The notes beneath the pieces were generated by a model. It was not told the origin of the DNA and made no database searches. It saw only the letters and a list, made by a program, of their open reading frames with translations. 7,837 nt of DNA from Pseudomonadota bacterium. GTDB taxonomy: Bacteria > Pseudomonadota > Alphaproteobacteria > Sphingomonadales > Sphingomonadaceae. Where the stretch lies: contig JAFAEG010000120.1 in assembly GCA_023424095.1 (NCBI GenBank), positions 1 through 7,837 on the forward strand, in the 5' to 3' direction. Shown here piece by piece: positions 6,425 through 7,837 of this stretch; position 1 is the stretch's first letter; every line of letters starts with the position of its first letter. Made by a program: the position numbers and the translations under genes.

Positions 6425-6467
6425 GCGTTTGCGAGGCAGGTGGCACACCTGCCGGCCTGGCAAACGC
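6425..6467. repeat. Nested inverted repeat between dnaX and ybaB
   Basis: An outer pair, GCGTTTGC (6425-6432) and GCAAACGC (6460-6467), encloses an inner pair, GGCAGGTG (6435-6442) and CACCTGCC (6446-6453). Both are perfect eight-base stems, and the inner loop is only three bases. They would stack into one long RNA stem with a 2/6 asymmetric internal loop. It begins directly after the dnaX stop and ends 24 bases before the ybaB start. No U tract follows, so it is more likely an RNA processing or stabilising element, or a protein site, than an intrinsic terminator. Confidence 0.7.
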
Positions 6468-6491
6468 GACCGATGATGACGAGGACCTGAC

Positions 6492-6809
6492 ATGCAGAAT
6501 ATCGAAGATATCATGAAGATGGCGCAGGAAGCGCAGAACAAGCTCATGGAGGAGCAGGCCAAGCTCGAGAAGGTCGAGGTCGAGGGCGCCTCCGGCGGCG
6601 GTATGGTGAAGGTCCGCGCCACCGCGAAGGGCCGGGTGATCGCCGTCAACATCGACGACAGTCTGCTGGCCGACAAGCAGATGCTCGAGGATCTCGTCGC
6701 CGCCGCCTTCAACGACGCCCGCGTGAAGGCCGAAGCCGCCGTCGCCGGCTCGATGAGCCAGGCCATGGGCGGCATGCAAATGCCCCCCGGCTTCAAGATG
6801 CCGTTCTAA
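6492..6809 (+). CDS. ybaB: YbaB/EbfC family nucleoid-associated protein
   Basis: This 105-residue DNA-binding protein forms dimers that bend and coat DNA. The N-terminal helix (residues about 4-30, rich in Met, Gln, Glu and Lys) is followed by the VEGASGGGMVKVRATAKGRV strands (31-50) typical of the family. The second helix contains LLADKQMLEDLVAAAFNDA, and the tail ends MPPGFKMPF, a hallmark ending. A GAGGA ribosome site at 6481-6485 sits six bases before the ATG. The dnaX-ybaB order is conserved in many bacteria, and the 67-base gap carries the nested palindrome but no clear promoter, so co-transcription with dnaX is likely. The recR gene that commonly follows is absent here. Confidence 0.96.
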   Translation: MQNIEDIMKMAQEAQNKLMEEQAKLEKVEVEGASGGGMVKVRATAKGRVIAVNIDDSLLADKQMLEDLVAAAFNDARVKAEAAVAGSMSQAMGGMQMPPGFKMPF

Positions 6810-6830
6810 GGACCGAGCACCCCCACAACC

Positions 6831-6925
6831 CGTCATGCTGAACTTGTTTCAGCATCCATCTCGCCGTCACCGCTACGCAGAAATGTGGACCCTGAACCAA
6901 GTTCAGGGTGAGGGCGGGGGTGACG
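6831..6925. repeat. Dispersed palindromic repeat, two unequal hairpins
   Basis: The element starts CGTCA and ends TGACG, like the repeat at 4113-4218, but its cores differ. The left hairpin is ATGCTGAA (6835-6842), loop CTTGT, TTCAGCAT (6848-6855). The right is ACCCTGAAC (6889-6897), loop CAA, GTTCAGGGT (6901-6909). Read on opposite strands, the two units share a CTGAACTTG-type core and a trailing TCCA. It follows the ybaB stop by about 20 bases and could end or stabilise that transcript. No coding capacity is seen. Confidence 0.75.
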
Positions 6926-7004
6926 GCTGCCCGGTCCCGAACCGGGATTGCGTTTACCATAGGTCGAAGCACTTCCGCCGGGTCCGAAATGATATTCGGG
7001 CCGG

Positions 7005-7805
7005 ATGCACTTGCGGCTTCCTCTTCTGATTGCGGCGATGCTCTTCCCGTCGGCGGCGCTGGCTCAGGCCGCGCCAGAGCCCGAGGAAGCGGACCCGATC
7101 TGCGCCGATCGCCCCGGCATCGCCAGCTCCACCTGCACCGTCCCGGCGGGCCGCGCGCAGGTCGAGCTCGCGGTCGACTGGTCGTTCCAGGAAGAAGGCG
7201 ACGATCGCACCGACACCTTGCTCGCGGGCGACACGCTCGTTCGGGTTGGCGTCGGCGAGCGCACCGAATTGCAGCTCGGCTGGACCGCCTACGGCCGGGT
7301 GCGGGATCGCACCGCCGGCATCCGTTCCCGCGACGCCAGTGTCGGCGATGCGATGATCGGTGTGCGCCACCGTTTCTTCGAACGCGGCACGGTCTCGGCG
7401 GCATTGCAGGGACGCCTGCTGATCCCCACCGGCGGCAGCGCGATCGGCGCAGGAGATTGGGGCTTCGACCTGGAATTGCCGGTCGACTTCGAACTTGGCG
7501 AAACCTATTTGCTGCTCACGCCCGCGCTGGGCGCGACGCCGGACGCGGACGGCAGCGGGCGGCATCTGTCTTACGGGATGGCGGCCGGTTTCGGCTTCAA
7601 CCTCTCGCAGCGGCTGAGCGCGCAGCTCGATTTGGCCTTTTACCGCGACGACGACCCGCTCGGCGCGAGCACCGAAGCGCTTGCCGGGCTCGGCCTCGCC
7701 TTTGCGGTGAATGACGACCTGCAGCTCGATCTCGGCGCGATCGTCGGCCTCAACCGGGCCAGCCCCGATCTGGGCATCTACCTCGGCGCGGCCAGCCGGT
7801 TCTGA
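7005..7805 (+). CDS. Outer-membrane beta-barrel protein, phenol MetA-degradation/transporter-like
   Basis: This 266-residue exported protein has a clear Sec signal peptide, with hydrophobic residues 5-19 and a likely cut after ALA at 20 (ALA|QA). The mature part is a run of alternating amphipathic strands and ends in Phe, the signature for BAM-mediated insertion. The DRPGIASSTCTVPAGRAQVELAVDW segment (residues 36-60) matches the opening strand form DRPG...VPxGxxQxE that I associate with PF13557-type proteins, often annotated simply as transporter. Two cysteines (33 and 44) could form a disulfide near the N-terminus. The ligand cannot be inferred and the annotation name does not prove a link to phenol. 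The ribosome site upstream of the ATG is poor. An imperfect hairpin (CCGAA...TTCGG) lies shortly before the start. Its neighbours are unrelated housekeeping genes. Confidence 0.78.
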   Translation: MHLRLPLLIAAMLFPSAALAQAAPEPEEADPICADRPGIASSTCTVPAGRAQVELAVDWSFQEEGDDRTDTLLAGDTLVRVGVGERTELQLGWTAYGRVRDRTAGIRSRDASVGDAMIGVRHRFFERGTVSAALQGRLLIPTGGSAIGAGDWGFDLELPVDFELGETYLLLTPALGATPDADGSGRHLSYGMAAGFGFNLSQRLSAQLDLAFYRDDDPLGASTEALAGLGLAFAVNDDLQLDLGAIVGLNRASPDLGIYLGAASRF

Positions 7806-7810
7806 GCCAT

Positions 7811-7837
7811 CGTCACCCCGGCGAAGGCCGGGGCCCA
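7811..7837. repeat. Partial dispersed palindromic unit at window edge
   Basis: CGTCA (7811-7815) is followed by a hairpin, CCCCGGC (7816-7822), loop GAAG, GCCGGGG (7827-7833), then CCCA. This is the head and first stem of the same class of element as those at 4113 and 6831, with yet another stem sequence. It lies six bases after the stop of the outer-membrane protein gene, and the window ends inside it. Confidence 0.6.

Noticed and set aside
4754..6796. 680-codon minus-strand open frame opposite dnaX and ybaB
   Set aside because: It spans two genes with unmistakable DnaX and YbaB motifs and has itself no recognisable domain.
6908..7714. Alternative plus-strand frame over the outer-membrane protein gene
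   Set aside because: It is Arg-rich with no motif, whereas the 7005 frame has a signal peptide, amphipathic strands and a terminal Phe.
4113..7837. CRISPR array made of the palindromic units
   Set aside because: The units are thousands of bases apart with different stems, so there is no regular repeat-spacer pattern.

Overview
The window is GC-rich, gene-dense bacterial chromosome with no phage, transposase or CRISPR content. An SRP RNA beside dnaX and ybaB, Phe-terminated outer-membrane protein genes, and dispersed palindromic units that begin CGTCA all suggest an alphaproteobacterium, most likely of the Sphingomonadales. That placement is inference from style and gene order, not from a phylogenetic marker search.

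Left part (1-3861): a COG2945-type alpha/beta hydrolase on the minus strand is divergent from a tight plus-strand operon of four genes. These are a short group I cysteine desulfurase (TTG start), a second group I cysteine desulfurase, an adrenodoxin/Isc-type [2Fe-2S] ferredoxin, and a protein resembling the CdiI_2 family of contact-dependent growth inhibition immunity proteins. Each of the three downstream genes starts inside the stop codon of the one before (ATGA overlaps at 1902, 3023 and 3355), so all four are probably translationally coupled. The first three suit sulfur mobilisation and electron supply for Fe-S cluster or thio-cofactor assembly. No scaffold (IscU, SufB/C/D) lies inside the window. 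The immunity-like protein has no obvious link to that job.

Middle (3862-4768): directly after the operon comes the 4.5S/SRP RNA gene (ffs) with a plausible promoter of its own. It is followed by a palindrome-bounded dispersed repeat and a minus-strand DoxX-family membrane protein.

Right part (4769-7837): dnaX (DNA polymerase III gamma/tau) and ybaB (EbfC nucleoid-associated protein) keep the ancient ffs-dnaX-ybaB neighbourhood, with a nested inverted repeat between the two coding genes. The recR gene that often follows ybaB is not here. Instead there is a second dispersed palindromic repeat, then a signal-peptide-bearing outer-membrane beta-barrel protein of the phenol-MetA-degradation/transporter type, and the first half of a third repeat at the window edge.

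Most of the content is ordinary housekeeping. The points most worth a second look are the orphan immunity-like gene locked into the Fe-S operon, the unequal tandem desulfurase pair, the nested palindrome between dnaX and ybaB, and the repeat units whose ends are constant while their stems differ and stay paired.
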